A DNA stretch of 46,935 nt from Bacteroidales bacterium (GCA_024401915.1 JAKSKA010000001.1:1-46935); one strand, 5' to 3'; positions 24,668 through 33,729 are shown, counted from the stretch's first letter. Made by a program: numbers and translations. Notes: generated by a model not told the origin, from the letters alone.

Positions 24668-26485
24668 TCAGAAATCGAGTCCGTCGTTCCAGCCAGGGTT
24701 CTGCAACAGGCTGTGGTTCATCACCCTTTCGTTGGTCGGAATCGGGTAGAGGTAATCACGCTCCGGATTGAAGGTGAAGGTATATGCGGGACGCGCATTG
24801 ACGTAACCCTTGCTGCCTTCGGACAGGATGATGTCGGTGCCTATCTTGTAAACGAAGGTAGCAGCGGACGATGGCTTCGAGCCGGTGTACAGGCAGACGT
24901 CGGCCTTGCCGTCGTTATTCCAGTCATATTCTCCCGCTCCGGGGAAATAGATTCCGAAGAAACCCTTGTTGATCCTGTCTCCTACCGCCCAGCGCAGCAT
25001 ATCGGCATAGCGCAGGCCCTCGAGGGCGAGTTCGACCGTCCTCTCCCTGCGGATCTCGAGGATGACGCCCTTGTTGGCTCCGGTGACGTTCGGATAGCCC
25101 GTCTCGGCTGATGTCAGGAACGGGTCAACATTGGAATTGGCAGTAGCAAGCACGAGGTCGGGCATACCTGCGCGACGACGGATCTTGTTGACGCTCTTGT
25201 CGAGGTCGGTCTGCGTCAGCGTGCCGAGTTCAGCCTTGGCTTCAGCAAAGTTCAGATAGACTTCGGCGAGTCGGATGACAGGCATATCGTTGTATGACGA
25301 CCCCCTGACATTGTTCAGCACCAGATTGTCGGACGGCATCACGAACTTGTTGATCGAATAGCCCGTAAGCGAACAGTCGAGGTCGCAGTACATCGCCGTC
25401 GTGGTGGCAAGGATGGTGTAGGTGTAACCCGGGATCCTGATGGTCTGGTGCAGGCGGGGGTCACGGTTCTTCACCTGGTCGGCGAAAGTCTTGGTCTGCC
25501 ATCCTGAAACGGACGAGAAACGGGAACCGTCGGCCATCAGATAATGGTTGATGAAGTCGTTCGTGGGGCTGGTGCGGCCACAGGCCGGCAGGAGTGCGGA
25601 ACCCGTGGCATCGTGGTATATCTTATAGTTGTAGTCGTAGTCGATCGCGAGTATGTACTCGTCCACGTTCTCGTCGTACTGGCTGAACAGGTTCTGATAG
25701 TCGTACTCCGGATGGTTCGTGCTGTAGAGCTTGTGAGGGCTGAGTGTCATAAGCTCCTCGGCTGCATCGGCCGCAAGTCCGAGGTAGTATGATGCCGGCT
25801 CCGCATCGGCGGGAAGTGTCCACAGGGTTATGTCCCCCTCGTGATACTTCCTGTAAGTTCCCTCATAAAGGCAGAAACGCGATTTCAGCGCGAGGGCCGC
25901 CCATTTGGTGGCGCGGAAAGTCTTGCCGGATCCGTACGAAGCGGGCAGGCCGGCGATTGCGTCGTCGATGTCCGCTATCATATGACCGAGGATGACATCC
26001 CTGTTGTCCCTTGCGTTATAAAGGGCCTCTTCATCCGAGGCGAGCTCGTGGTCGATCCAGGGCACATCTCCGAATTTCTGGATTTTGTCAAAGTAGAACC
26101 AGGCTCTGAAGAACTTGCACAGGGCGTCATACTCCTTGACCGCAGCCATATCCTTGCAACGGTAAAGATTGCCCAGACAGGTGTTGATCTTGCGCAGCGT
26201 GGTCCAGGACCAGCTTCCGCCGCTCGCCGGGACTGTACGGAAACTGCCGTTGAGAAGCAGGGTGCTGGGATTGTTCCCTATGGTGAGGTCGCTCTGCGCG
26301 TCATACGGCGCGTCGGGGAGTATCGATGAATAGAATGAATTCGTAAACAGCTGGAGCTGGACCGCTGTCTCGAAATAGGACTCCTCCGTCAGATCGTCCA
26401 AAGGATATTTGTTCAATGCCTTTTCGCAGGAGCCGGCCATTGAAAGAAGTGCCAGCGCGATAATGGTATAAAGTATCTTTTTCAT
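24668..26485 (-). CDS. SusD/RagB-family nutrient-binding lipoprotein
   Basis: The outer-membrane lipoprotein that forms the lid of the SusC channel and binds the imported ligand. It has 605 residues with lipobox MAGSC (Cys20) followed by EKALNKYPLDDLTEESYF, the typical SusD start. TPR-like helices follow, and the C-terminus has ERDYLYPIPTNERVMN and NPGWND, the family hallmark. The gene is 12 bp after susC. The ligand cannot be read from the sequence. Confidence 0.96.
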   Translation of the reverse strand: MKKILYTIIALALLSMAGSCEKALNKYPLDDLTEESYFETAVQLQLFTNSFYSSILPDAPYDAQSDLTIGNNPSTLLLNGSFRTVPASGGSWSWTTLRKINTCLGNLYRCKDMAAVKEYDALCKFFRAWFYFDKIQKFGDVPWIDHELASDEEALYNARDNRDVILGHMIADIDDAIAGLPASYGSGKTFRATKWAALALKSRFCLYEGTYRKYHEGDITLWTLPADAEPASYYLGLAADAAEELMTLSPHKLYSTNHPEYDYQNLFSQYDENVDEYILAIDYDYNYKIYHDATGSALLPACGRTSPTNDFINHYLMADGSRFSSVSGWQTKTFADQVKNRDPRLHQTIRIPGYTYTILATTTAMYCDLDCSLTGYSINKFVMPSDNLVLNNVRGSSYNDMPVIRLAEVYLNFAEAKAELGTLTQTDLDKSVNKIRRRAGMPDLVLATANSNVDPFLTSAETGYPNVTGANKGVILEIRRERTVELALEGLRYADMLRWAVGDRINKGFFGIYFPGAGEYDWNNDGKADVCLYTGSKPSSAATFVYKIGTDIILSEGSKGYVNARPAYTFTFNPERDYLYPIPTNERVMNHSLLQNPGWNDGLDF

Positions 26486-26497
26486 ATCTTCCGCGGT

Positions 26498-29400
26498 TTA
26501 GAATTGAATTTCAACGCCGAACACAAAGTTCTTGCGCCAAGGATAGAAGAAACGGCCTGAGCTTTCTGAAGAGTCGTGCAGCATAGCTTCCGGATCGAGG
26601 TAATCGCAATGATTGAAAACCGGTGACCAGCAGGTGAGGTTCTCTCCGGTGAAATAGACCCTCACCTTCTCTATCTTCGCCCTACGGCTTATATTTTGGG
26701 GAAGGGTGTAGCCGACGGTAAGGTTCTTGAGCCTCAGGTAGCGGCAGTTCTGGAGATACCGGGTATTCACTCTGTTGAGATAACCTCCGGAGATTTCCGC
26801 CAGATAGCCTCTTGCCCTGGGGAAATAGGCGTCGATGTTGTTGTAATCCCATACGTCATTCAGGAAGTCACGTTTCAGGAACGACTGCATAGGGTTCGAG
26901 AAGGGTCCCCAGAATGCGAAGCTCCAGCGGGGAGGGTACCAGTAATGGTTTCCGGTGCCCTGGAAGAAGGCGCTGATGTCGAATCCGCAATAGTCCAGGG
27001 AGAGATTGATGCCGTATGAAAGCCTGGGAAGTTCGTTTCCGATTATCTTCCTGTCGCCGGGGTCGTCCACGGTGTTGGCACCGATGCCGATTGCGCCGTC
27101 CCTGTCCAGGTCCTCATACTTGAGGTCGCCGGCCTTCCATCCGGAGCCCATTCCGGTAGTAATGTAGCTCAGGTCGACCATATCGGCATAGTCCATAGCC
27201 TCAACATCCGAAGCGAACAGTTCGTTGGCCTCAAAGCCCCAGATCTCGCCGAGATGGCGTCCGACATAGTAGTCATCGACCAGTTTGTTGGGGTTGTTGT
27301 CATACTTGGTAATGAACGAATCGTAGGCGCTGAGGTTCGCGGACACGGAATAGCCGAAAGGACGGCCGAAAAGATTGAACTGGTCGCGCCAGCCCAGCGA
27401 GAATTCAAGACCCTGCGTCCTCAGGTTGGCCGAATTCTGCTTCGGTGCGTCCGCTCCGTAAACGGAGGGGATTGCCGAGCCTTCAACAAGCATTCCGAGG
27501 GTATTGCGTATATATCCTTCAGCCGTGAACTGGAGACGGTTCTTGAACAGTCCGGCATCCAGGCCGACGTTGTACTGGCGTACCGTCTCCCAGGTCAGGT
27601 CTCCGGCGTTCGGGGCGGAAATGCCGGCCGATTTGGCCTGGGCTCCTTCTCCGAACATATAACTTGCATCGGACGAACTGATCTTCCTGATGTACGCATA
27701 GTTGCTCACCACCTGGTTTCCGAGCGAGCCGAACGAGGTCCTGAGCTTGAGGTTGTCCACCACTTTCTTCGCAGGGGCGAAGAACGGTTCCTCGCTGATT
27801 CGCCAGCCGGCGGATGCGGAAGGGAAGAATCCCCAGCGGTGACCGCTGGCAAAACGCGACGAGCCGTCGTAACGGCCGGAGACCTCGAACAGGTAGCGGC
27901 CCTTGTAGTCATAGTTCACCCTTCCGAAGAATCCCATAAGGGCATACTCGCTCTGGCTCCCGCCGATATACCTTTTGCTCGAGCCGTCCTCTGCCGTTCC
28001 TTCAAGGGAGAGGTCGTTGAGGGTTTCGGAGATGAGGTTATAGGCTATCGCCTCGATCTTCTGAGTGTACTGGGTCTCCCAGTTACCTCCGACCACAGCG
28101 GAAAGATGATGGTTCTCCTTGAACGTGTCATCGTAGGTCGCGTACACGTTCGTCGACATATACCGGTAGGTGGATGTCAATTCTCCCAGCTTGTCCTCAC
28201 CCCATCCGGATGTCCTGGTTATGGGCTCCTCGCCGGGGTACATTCCGTATGTAATATTCGTCTGCCTGGAAGTGTTACGCTCCAGCAGCCTGCGGATATT
28301 GAAGTTGGCAGTCAGCCTCAACTGCTTGACAGGCTGGACATTGAGTTCCGTCGTATTGGAGAATTCGTTCTTCTTCTCGATCTTCTTGTCCTTGCCCTCG
28401 GAGAACTTGGCATGCTCCGCATTCCCGACAGCATAACTGTTCACGAAATAATCGGAATAATACAGCCAGGTGCCATCGGGGTTCTGGAGAGGGAAACAGG
28501 GAAGGGCGTGGGCCGTCACCTGCGACAATATCGTATCGATGTGGCTGCCCGTTCCGCCACCGCCGAGATAATTGTAGGTCTGGTCGTAGTATGCGGTGTT
28601 GTTGGATATGGTCACCCAATTGTTCACCCTGGCCTCGAACCTGGCTCTCAGCTGGTACTTGTCCATCACGTCAGGGATGATCTTGAGGATACCCTGCTGA
28701 CGGTCCCAGGTGCCGGAAATGAAATACTTGAAGTTCTTGTCACCGCCGCTGACGGAGACATTCTGCTGATATTGCGGATTGACGTCGGAGAACAAGGTGT
28801 GATACCAGTCCGTATTGCCGTAGTATTTCCACTGTCTCTTTCCTCCCACGGTCTCCTCGACCACCCAGGGACGTGCCGGATTCTCCGTGACGTCGTTCAC
28901 CCTGGCGAGCAGTTCGTTCATATCGTTGTCGTTATACTTGAGATACTGCTCTCCCGGATAGCGCTCGCCCCAGAACTTGTTGATCGTATATACGCTCCAG
29001 TAGCCGCGCGTCTCGAAATCCGTGCTTGTCGTCGGGGTCGAAACGCCCCATCTGCCATTATAACGCACGACGGCCTTCTCCGCCGAAGAGTCTCCTGATT
29101 TCGTGGTGACGAGGATCACGCCGAACGCCGCCCTGGCTCCGTATATGGCAGCTGCGGCAGCATCCTTGATGACGGAGATGCTCTCGACGTCCTGGGGATT
29201 CACACGGCTGAGGTCACCCTCCACTCCGTCGATCAGTACCATAGGGCCGGCTCCGTTGATGGATGTATAGCCACGGATGTTTATGTCCGGGGTGTCATTC
29301 ATAACACCTGTCGACGTCGTGATGTTCAGGCCGGGAACGGCTCCCTGCAGCATACTGGTGACATCCGACGCCGCCCTGTTCTGGAGTTCATCGCCCTTGA

Positions 29401-29779
29401 CGGACGTCACGGCTCCGGTGAGGTTGACCTTCTTCTGCGTACCATAACCCACGACAACCGTTTCCCCCAACATAAAGTTATCCTCTTCCAGGACCACATC
29501 GACCCGCGCAAGTCCGGCCGCAACCTTCACGGATTGAGACGCGTACCCGAGGCAGGAGACATCAAGGACAAGGTCTCCGTCCTTAACGGAAAGGGTCCAG
29601 CTTCCGTCAATGCCGGAAACGGTACCCCTGGACGTTCCGCTGATCATTATGCCGGCTCCGGGAATCCCCTGTCCGGAAGTGTCGCTGACCTTTCCTGAAA
29701 GAGTACGTTGAGCCGAAGCCTCAAAACAGCAGGCAAAAAGGGTGATGGCCATTGCTATTGATAATCTCAGTCCTTTCAT
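26498..29779 (-). CDS. SusC/RagA-family TonB-dependent transporter
   Basis: The outer-membrane 22-strand barrel that imports oligomers together with SusD, powered by TonB. It has 1093 residues. The signal peptide ends near EASAQ. A carboxypeptidase-regulatory-like domain (about 25-105) is followed by the TonB-box region ETVVVGYGTQKK and the plug with LQGAVPGLN, NIRGYTSI and the RagA signature YGARAAFGVILVTTK. The barrel ends in FGVEIQF with a C-terminal phenylalanine. There is no STN domain ahead of the plug, so it is not an anti-sigma-coupled receptor. Regulation is by the LacI-type site at its promoter. Confidence 0.97.
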   Translation of the reverse strand: MKGLRLSIAMAITLFACCFEASAQRTLSGKVSDTSGQGIPGAGIMISGTSRGTVSGIDGSWTLSVKDGDLVLDVSCLGYASQSVKVAAGLARVDVVLEEDNFMLGETVVVGYGTQKKVNLTGAVTSVKGDELQNRAASDVTSMLQGAVPGLNITTSTGVMNDTPDINIRGYTSINGAGPMVLIDGVEGDLSRVNPQDVESISVIKDAAAAAIYGARAAFGVILVTTKSGDSSAEKAVVRYNGRWGVSTPTTSTDFETRGYWSVYTINKFWGERYPGEQYLKYNDNDMNELLARVNDVTENPARPWVVEETVGGKRQWKYYGNTDWYHTLFSDVNPQYQQNVSVSGGDKNFKYFISGTWDRQQGILKIIPDVMDKYQLRARFEARVNNWVTISNNTAYYDQTYNYLGGGGTGSHIDTILSQVTAHALPCFPLQNPDGTWLYYSDYFVNSYAVGNAEHAKFSEGKDKKIEKKNEFSNTTELNVQPVKQLRLTANFNIRRLLERNTSRQTNITYGMYPGEEPITRTSGWGEDKLGELTSTYRYMSTNVYATYDDTFKENHHLSAVVGGNWETQYTQKIEAIAYNLISETLNDLSLEGTAEDGSSKRYIGGSQSEYALMGFFGRVNYDYKGRYLFEVSGRYDGSSRFASGHRWGFFPSASAGWRISEEPFFAPAKKVVDNLKLRTSFGSLGNQVVSNYAYIRKISSSDASYMFGEGAQAKSAGISAPNAGDLTWETVRQYNVGLDAGLFKNRLQFTAEGYIRNTLGMLVEGSAIPSVYGADAPKQNSANLRTQGLEFSLGWRDQFNLFGRPFGYSVSANLSAYDSFITKYDNNPNKLVDDYYVGRHLGEIWGFEANELFASDVEAMDYADMVDLSYITTGMGSGWKAGDLKYEDLDRDGAIGIGANTVDDPGDRKIIGNELPRLSYGINLSLDYCGFDISAFFQGTGNHYWYPPRWSFAFWGPFSNPMQSFLKRDFLNDVWDYNNIDAYFPRARGYLAEISGGYLNRVNTRYLQNCRYLRLKNLTVGYTLPQNISRRAKIEKVRVYFTGENLTCWSPVFNHCDYLDPEAMLHDSSESSGRFFYPWRKNFVFGVEIQF

Positions 29780-29814
29780 ATAAAAAAGTTGTATTTTTTC
29801 AATTTTTACGCTTG

Positions 29815-29828
29815 TGTGTGCTCACACA
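29815..29828 (-). promoter_or_regulatory. LacI-family operator at the susC promoter
   Basis: TGTGTGAGCACACA on the minus strand: two perfect inverted 6-base half sites (TGTGTG/CACACA) around a 2-base centre. It starts 6 bases downstream of the -7 box, covering the expected transcription start. The same 14 bases occur once more in the window, at the SDR promoter (30996-31009). Confidence 0.75.
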
Positions 29829-29834
29829 GTAGCG

Positions 29835-29866
29835 CAAAGTAATGAAGAAAATCTGATAATTGCAAA
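29835..29866 (-). promoter_or_regulatory. susC promoter
   Basis: On the minus strand a TTTG at 29863-29866 is separated by 20 bases from TTACTTTG (29835-29842), one mismatch to TAnnTTTG. The operator begins just downstream. The leader before the susC ATG is about 50 bases. Confidence 0.6.
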
Positions 29867-29868
29867 AT

Positions 29869-30924
29869 TTAATACGGTAAATTTTCTTTTACGACTATAT
29901 CGACCGGTATGTCCTTCAGCATACCGGAATCGATAGCCCCGTACCGAAGATAGTGGAGCGTCGCCTCGACGGCGGCGAATCCCTGCTGGTCAGGATGCTG
30001 GTTGATAAGGAAGTCGATCCCTCCGTCGCGGACGCTGCGGACGTTTCCGTCCGTAACATCGAATCCGCCGAGGCATATATCCTTGTGGCCGCTTTCAGCC
30101 AATGCGTCGGCAATCAGATATCCATTTGAAATAACGACGGCCATCCCTCTTACGCCGGGGTTCCCCTTTATGAATGAGGAGATATCCTCCCGCGTTTTCT
30201 CCCTGCCTTCCGTAGAAAACAGAACTTCTTTCAGGACAGTGTCCTTCCCTATTTCGGCAAAATAATCCTTGAACGCTTCGAGACGTATCCTCGAGTTCGT
30301 GGACATCTGGGTTCCCTTTCGGCGGGGCAGAAGCACGCCGATTTCCGATCCGCACGGCGTCAACATACTTATAAGATGAGCGAGCAGGCGTCCGCAGGCC
30401 GTCTGGTTGGCTGAAAAAGTCGCCACCGGCTTCGTGCCATCTATCTTTCCGTCGACAAAGACATAAGGGATATGACGATTGTCGAGTTCCCGGCTCAACG
30501 CTCTTGTCTCTTCGGCGAAAGTGGTACCGAAGATGCCGGCGGAGAAATCCGCTTCGGCAATCTCATCGAACGCCGCCTTGCAGGAATACGAGTCGAACTG
30601 GTCGAAGAATATGAACCTGCTGTTGACAGAGATGTCATTGTATTCGGAAAGGCCGCGTTCTATCCCGTCTTTGATAAGGTCCCAGTATTCGCCCTTTTCC
30701 GAAAGAGGGATCGAGATTATGATATTGAAGACCTTCTTGGTTTTCTTGAAGGCCACGGCCGATGTGTGGATGTTGTACTCGTATTTCTTATCCTTGAGAA
30801 CGGCCGACACTGCATCCATCGCCGCCTGTGAAACCATTCCGCGATTATGGAGGATACGGTCCACCGTTCCGACCGAGACCCCCGATAATTCCGCTATTTG
30901 TTTGATGGTAAGCCGTTGTGCCAT
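29869..30924 (-). CDS. LacI-family transcriptional regulator
   Basis: A 351-residue DNA-binding repressor of sugar genes. Residues 4-26 are the helix-turn-helix (LTIKQIAELSGVSVGTVDRIL) followed by the hinge-like helix. From about residue 65 a periplasmic-binding-protein-like effector domain follows (FNIIISIPLSEKGEYWDLI, GIFGTTFAEE, ICLGGFDVTDG). It belongs to the substrate-sensing group common in Bacteroidota carbohydrate loci. It lies between the two operons it probably controls. A TATCTTTG box at 30949-30956 (minus strand) is its likely promoter, and the nearby operator could give autoregulation. Confidence 0.9.
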   Translation of the reverse strand: MAQRLTIKQIAELSGVSVGTVDRILHNRGMVSQAAMDAVSAVLKDKKYEYNIHTSAVAFKKTKKVFNIIISIPLSEKGEYWDLIKDGIERGLSEYNDISVNSRFIFFDQFDSYSCKAAFDEIAEADFSAGIFGTTFAEETRALSRELDNRHIPYVFVDGKIDGTKPVATFSANQTACGRLLAHLISMLTPCGSEIGVLLPRRKGTQMSTNSRIRLEAFKDYFAEIGKDTVLKEVLFSTEGREKTREDISSFIKGNPGVRGMAVVISNGYLIADALAESGHKDICLGGFDVTDGNVRSVRDGGIDFLINQHPDQQGFAAVEATLHYLRYGAIDSGMLKDIPVDIVVKENLPY

Positions 30925-30948
30925 TATATATATTTATAGGTTGTAATG

Positions 30949-30956
30949 CAAAGATA
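30949..30956 (-). promoter_or_regulatory. Probable lacI-type gene promoter, -7 box
   Basis: TATCTTTG on the minus strand matches TAnnTTTG exactly and lies 24 bases ahead of the regulator ATG. The -33 element is weak (TTTCG about 19 bases upstream). Confidence 0.55.
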
Positions 30957-30966
30957 TCAGCAAATT

Positions 30967-30997
30967 TTTGAATTACGAAAAAATTATCATACTTTTG
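30967..30997 (+). promoter_or_regulatory. Promoter of the SDR-LamG-Nramp operon
   Basis: TTTG at 30967-30970 and TACTTTTG at 30990-30997 are 19 bases apart, a perfect -33/-7 pair for Bacteroidota. The operator overlaps the last two bases of the -7 box. Confidence 0.7.
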
Positions 30998-31009
30998 TGT
31001 GAGCACACA
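30996..31009 (+). promoter_or_regulatory. LacI-family operator at the SDR promoter
   Basis: TGTGTGAGCACACA, identical to the site at the susC promoter. It overlaps the end of the -7 box and covers the expected start point, so binding should block initiation. It lies in the 105-base divergent gap between the regulator and the SDR gene. Confidence 0.78.
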
Positions 31010-31029
31010 ACATCATTTGTTTTTTTATT

Positions 31030-31782
31030 ATGAACATTCTTAAAGGAAAAGTTGCCATCGTGACCGGAGGATCGAGAGACATCGGACGCGCCATCTCCGT
31101 CAAGCTCGCCTCCGAGGGAGCAAAGGTCTGCATAAACTACTGCCATAACGAAGAGGAGGCGCAGAGGACTCTGGAAATGGTCCGCAAGGCCGGCGGAGAA
31201 GCAATACTCTTCAAGGCTGACGTAACGAAAGCCGGCGAAGTCGAAGCGATGTTCGCCCGCACCGCAGAAGCGTTCGGAGGGAAAATAGATATTCTCGTGA
31301 ACAATGCCGGAGGCATAATGGGCCGCAAGACGATCGAGGAACAGGACGAGGAATGGTACAACACCCTGCTCGACCTCAACTTCAAGAGCTGCTGGCTCTG
31401 TACGCGCGAAGTCCTCAAATATATGGACAAGGGCAGCATCGTCAACATTTCCTCACAGGCGGCCCGCGACGGCGGCGGCCCTGGATCCTCGATCTACGCC
31501 TGCGGAAAGGCTGCAATGCTCTGTCACACCAGGGCGATGGCAAAGGAACTTGGCCCGCGCGGAATCCGCGTCAACGCAGTATGCCCCGGAATGATCAACA
31601 CCTATTTCCACGACAAGTTCACGGCTCCCGCAGGACGCGAGGCATTGCACCGCAGCGCCCCCCTGCGCCGTGAGGGTGAGGCCGTGGAGGTCGCCGACCT
31701 GGTATGCTACCTCGCCAGCGAGGAATCCTCGTACCTTACAGGCAACGGCGTGGACATCAACGGCGGCTGCCTTTTCTCCTGA
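31030..31782 (+). CDS. SDR-family NAD(P)-dependent dehydrogenase
   Basis: A 250-residue classical short-chain dehydrogenase/reductase of the FabG/KduD type. The cofactor motif is TGGSRDIG (12-19), where the second glycine of the usual TGxxxGIG is aspartate. NNAG is at 91-94. The catalytic set is Ser142, Tyr156 and Lys160 in YACGK, and the C-terminus has YLTGNGVDINGG. In a sugar-use operon such enzymes oxidise sugar acids, sugar alcohols or deoxy-keto acids. The substrate here is unknown. It is the first gene of an operon under a LacI-type operator, and the LamG gene follows after 3 bases. Confidence 0.88.
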   Translation: MNILKGKVAIVTGGSRDIGRAISVKLASEGAKVCINYCHNEEEAQRTLEMVRKAGGEAILFKADVTKAGEVEAMFARTAEAFGGKIDILVNNAGGIMGRKTIEEQDEEWYNTLLDLNFKSCWLCTREVLKYMDKGSIVNISSQAARDGGGPGSSIYACGKAAMLCHTRAMAKELGPRGIRVNAVCPGMINTYFHDKFTAPAGREALHRSAPLRREGEAVEVADLVCYLASEESSYLTGNGVDINGGCLFS

Positions 31783-31785
31783 TTT

Positions 31786-33729
31786 ATGTTCTTGTCCCTT
31801 CTCCTTTCCGCCGGTCTGCTTCTGCAGTTGTCCTTCAATGACGGCTCTGTAAGCGGAGTGGCCGGCAATGCCGCTTTCTTCGACGGCTTCGATTCACGCA
31901 TCGTGATCCCTGCCGGCGAGGTCCCTCCGGCATCAAAAAGTTTTGCGGTCGACGTATGGGTGTGCCCCGTGGCTTTTCCCAAAAGCCCGTGTCCCGTTGT
32001 CTGCCGTGTGAACAATGAAAAACCGGATGGCTGGTCCCTCTGGCTGGACGCGCTCGGGCGTGTCCATTTCAGCGCCGCCTGCGCGGGCAGATGGGTGAAC
32101 GTGGAAAGCAAGGACACGCTGCCGCTGAGGGAGTGGTCGAGGCTGACGTGCCTTTTCCGCAGCGGAGAAGGACTTTTTCTTGCCATCGACGGGAAAGAGC
32201 AGTCTTTCACGCCCCTCGAGTCGCCGTCCGTCAATATGGCGGAATATCCTGTCTATATAGGCAGAACACCTGTCAGGACCCCGAGCTTCTACGAAAACAA
32301 AAGCATTCCAATATACAGCAGCTTCGACGGAGCCATTGATGAATTATGCGTCTTCAATGACAAGACATCCTATAAAAGGATATTGTCGGAAAAGTTCCTC
32401 AGGCCGGACCCGCCTGCATTTGAGGAAAGACGTCTGCCTTCAGGGCCTTCGGACCTGGCTTTCGGCGCCTGGTATATACCGCTGAAGTATTACAGGGCTT
32501 TCGATGAAAGGTGGCGCGGGGACACCCCCGATGTCGTCGTCGGTTTCGGCGGGAGGAATCCGTCAAGGGTTGTCTTCTGGAGAGGCATCTCCTATGCTCC
32601 CTGCTTCGTGACCGAAAAGGACAACTGGATGTGCAATGAATTCGTGGAGCGCAAGACGGTCACCGGATGGGGCTGTCCCGAATCGATGAGCGACAAGCAC
32701 GCGGATTTCTCATCCGTCCGCATTCTGGAAAACTCGCCCGCCCGCACCGTGATTCTATGGAGGAATGCCCCTGTGGGCGTAAATCAGGTATTTCCTTTCC
32801 AGAGCGAAGAGACACAGTGGGGGGACTGGTCGGAAGAAACATATATCTTTTATCCCGACGGCGTCGGCGTGCGCAAAATGGATGTATGGAGCAGCAATCT
32901 TGACGACTGGTACGAATGGTGCCAGAGCCTGCAGGTTCTGCATCCCGACCAGAGGCCCGAGGACGTTCTTGACGCAGAGAAGATTATGTCCGTTGCAGCA
33001 ATGGACGGGCGCAGCCGCACTTTCGGATGGGACTTCGAAGGAAAGGCCAGACAACACGAGGCTTCGATCGAAGGAGCAAACATACAGGTGACATATCTGA
33101 AAAGCCGGTGGAATCCTTTCCTGATTCTTGATGACAGGGCGGGAGCGAACGAAAACGGTCACGACGGTCCGGAAATCTGCAGGTATGCCGGCAGATGGTC
33201 CGAGTTCTCGGACTTTCCCTGGCGCAACCACTGGCCGGTAGCGCAGGACTATGTCATAGGGCGTTATGCCTGCGTCGCCGATGCCGCATCCCATACCTAT
33301 ACGGCCACCCAGTACAACGCCTGCTACTACCGCGATGAACGCAAGATGACCAAACTGATGCTCTGCGGCTGCACCGACAAGGATGCGGCGGAGCTTGTCC
33401 CCCTGGCCAAATCCTGGCTGCGCAATCCCGACGTATCCATTGACGGCAAGCCGCTCGGATATGACCTGACCCAGAGGGCATATATCTGCCCGGACACTAC
33501 AGGAGCCGAAGGACTGAAGCTGTCGGTCACGGCGTCAAAAGCCAGTCCGGTTTGCGGCTTGTGCATCATTTTCGAGAACTGGAACAAGGAGGCGCCCTCG
33601 AAGGTCGAGATTGACGGGAATGAACTCAAGGACTGGAAATCAGGGATTGTCAAACAATACGACTCGGACAAACTGGTACTCTGGATGGATGTTTCCAAGG
33701 ATTCACCGTTTGAAGCAATTATAAAATGA
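31786..33729 (+). CDS. LamG-domain secreted protein with an unassigned C-terminal domain
   Basis: A 647-residue protein with a short hydrophobic N-terminus (MFLSLLLSAGLLLQ). Residues about 17-195 are a LamG/concanavalin-like jellyroll (FAVDVWVCP, YPVYIGRTP, GAIDELCVF). The remaining 450 residues form a beta-rich domain with many Trp, Tyr, His and Asp (ISYAPCFVTEKDNWM, WGCPESMSDKHADFS, WGDWSEETYIFYPDGVGVRK, FPWRNHWPVAQDYV). I recall related LamG-containing proteins in marine polysaccharide loci, and a lyase-like role is possible, but I cannot name the family with certainty. It is tightly coupled to the Nramp-like gene (ATGA overlap). Confidence 0.6.
   Translation: MFLSLLLSAGLLLQLSFNDGSVSGVAGNAAFFDGFDSRIVIPAGEVPPASKSFAVDVWVCPVAFPKSPCPVVCRVNNEKPDGWSLWLDALGRVHFSAACAGRWVNVESKDTLPLREWSRLTCLFRSGEGLFLAIDGKEQSFTPLESPSVNMAEYPVYIGRTPVRTPSFYENKSIPIYSSFDGAIDELCVFNDKTSYKRILSEKFLRPDPPAFEERRLPSGPSDLAFGAWYIPLKYYRAFDERWRGDTPDVVVGFGGRNPSRVVFWRGISYAPCFVTEKDNWMCNEFVERKTVTGWGCPESMSDKHADFSSVRILENSPARTVILWRNAPVGVNQVFPFQSEETQWGDWSEETYIFYPDGVGVRKMDVWSSNLDDWYEWCQSLQVLHPDQRPEDVLDAEKIMSVAAMDGRSRTFGWDFEGKARQHEASIEGANIQVTYLKSRWNPFLILDDRAGANENGHDGPEICRYAGRWSEFSDFPWRNHWPVAQDYVIGRYACVADAASHTYTATQYNACYYRDERKMTKLMLCGCTDKDAAELVPLAKSWLRNPDVSIDGKPLGYDLTQRAYICPDTTGAEGLKLSVTASKASPVCGLCIIFENWNKEAPSKVEIDGNELKDWKSGIVKQYDSDKLVLWMDVSKDSPFEAIIK

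Noticed and set aside
27254..29098. A 614-codon plus-strand open frame opposite susC
   Set aside because: The opposite strand encodes a fully conserved SusC protein; the plus frame shows no family motif, and its composition is that of an antisense shadow.
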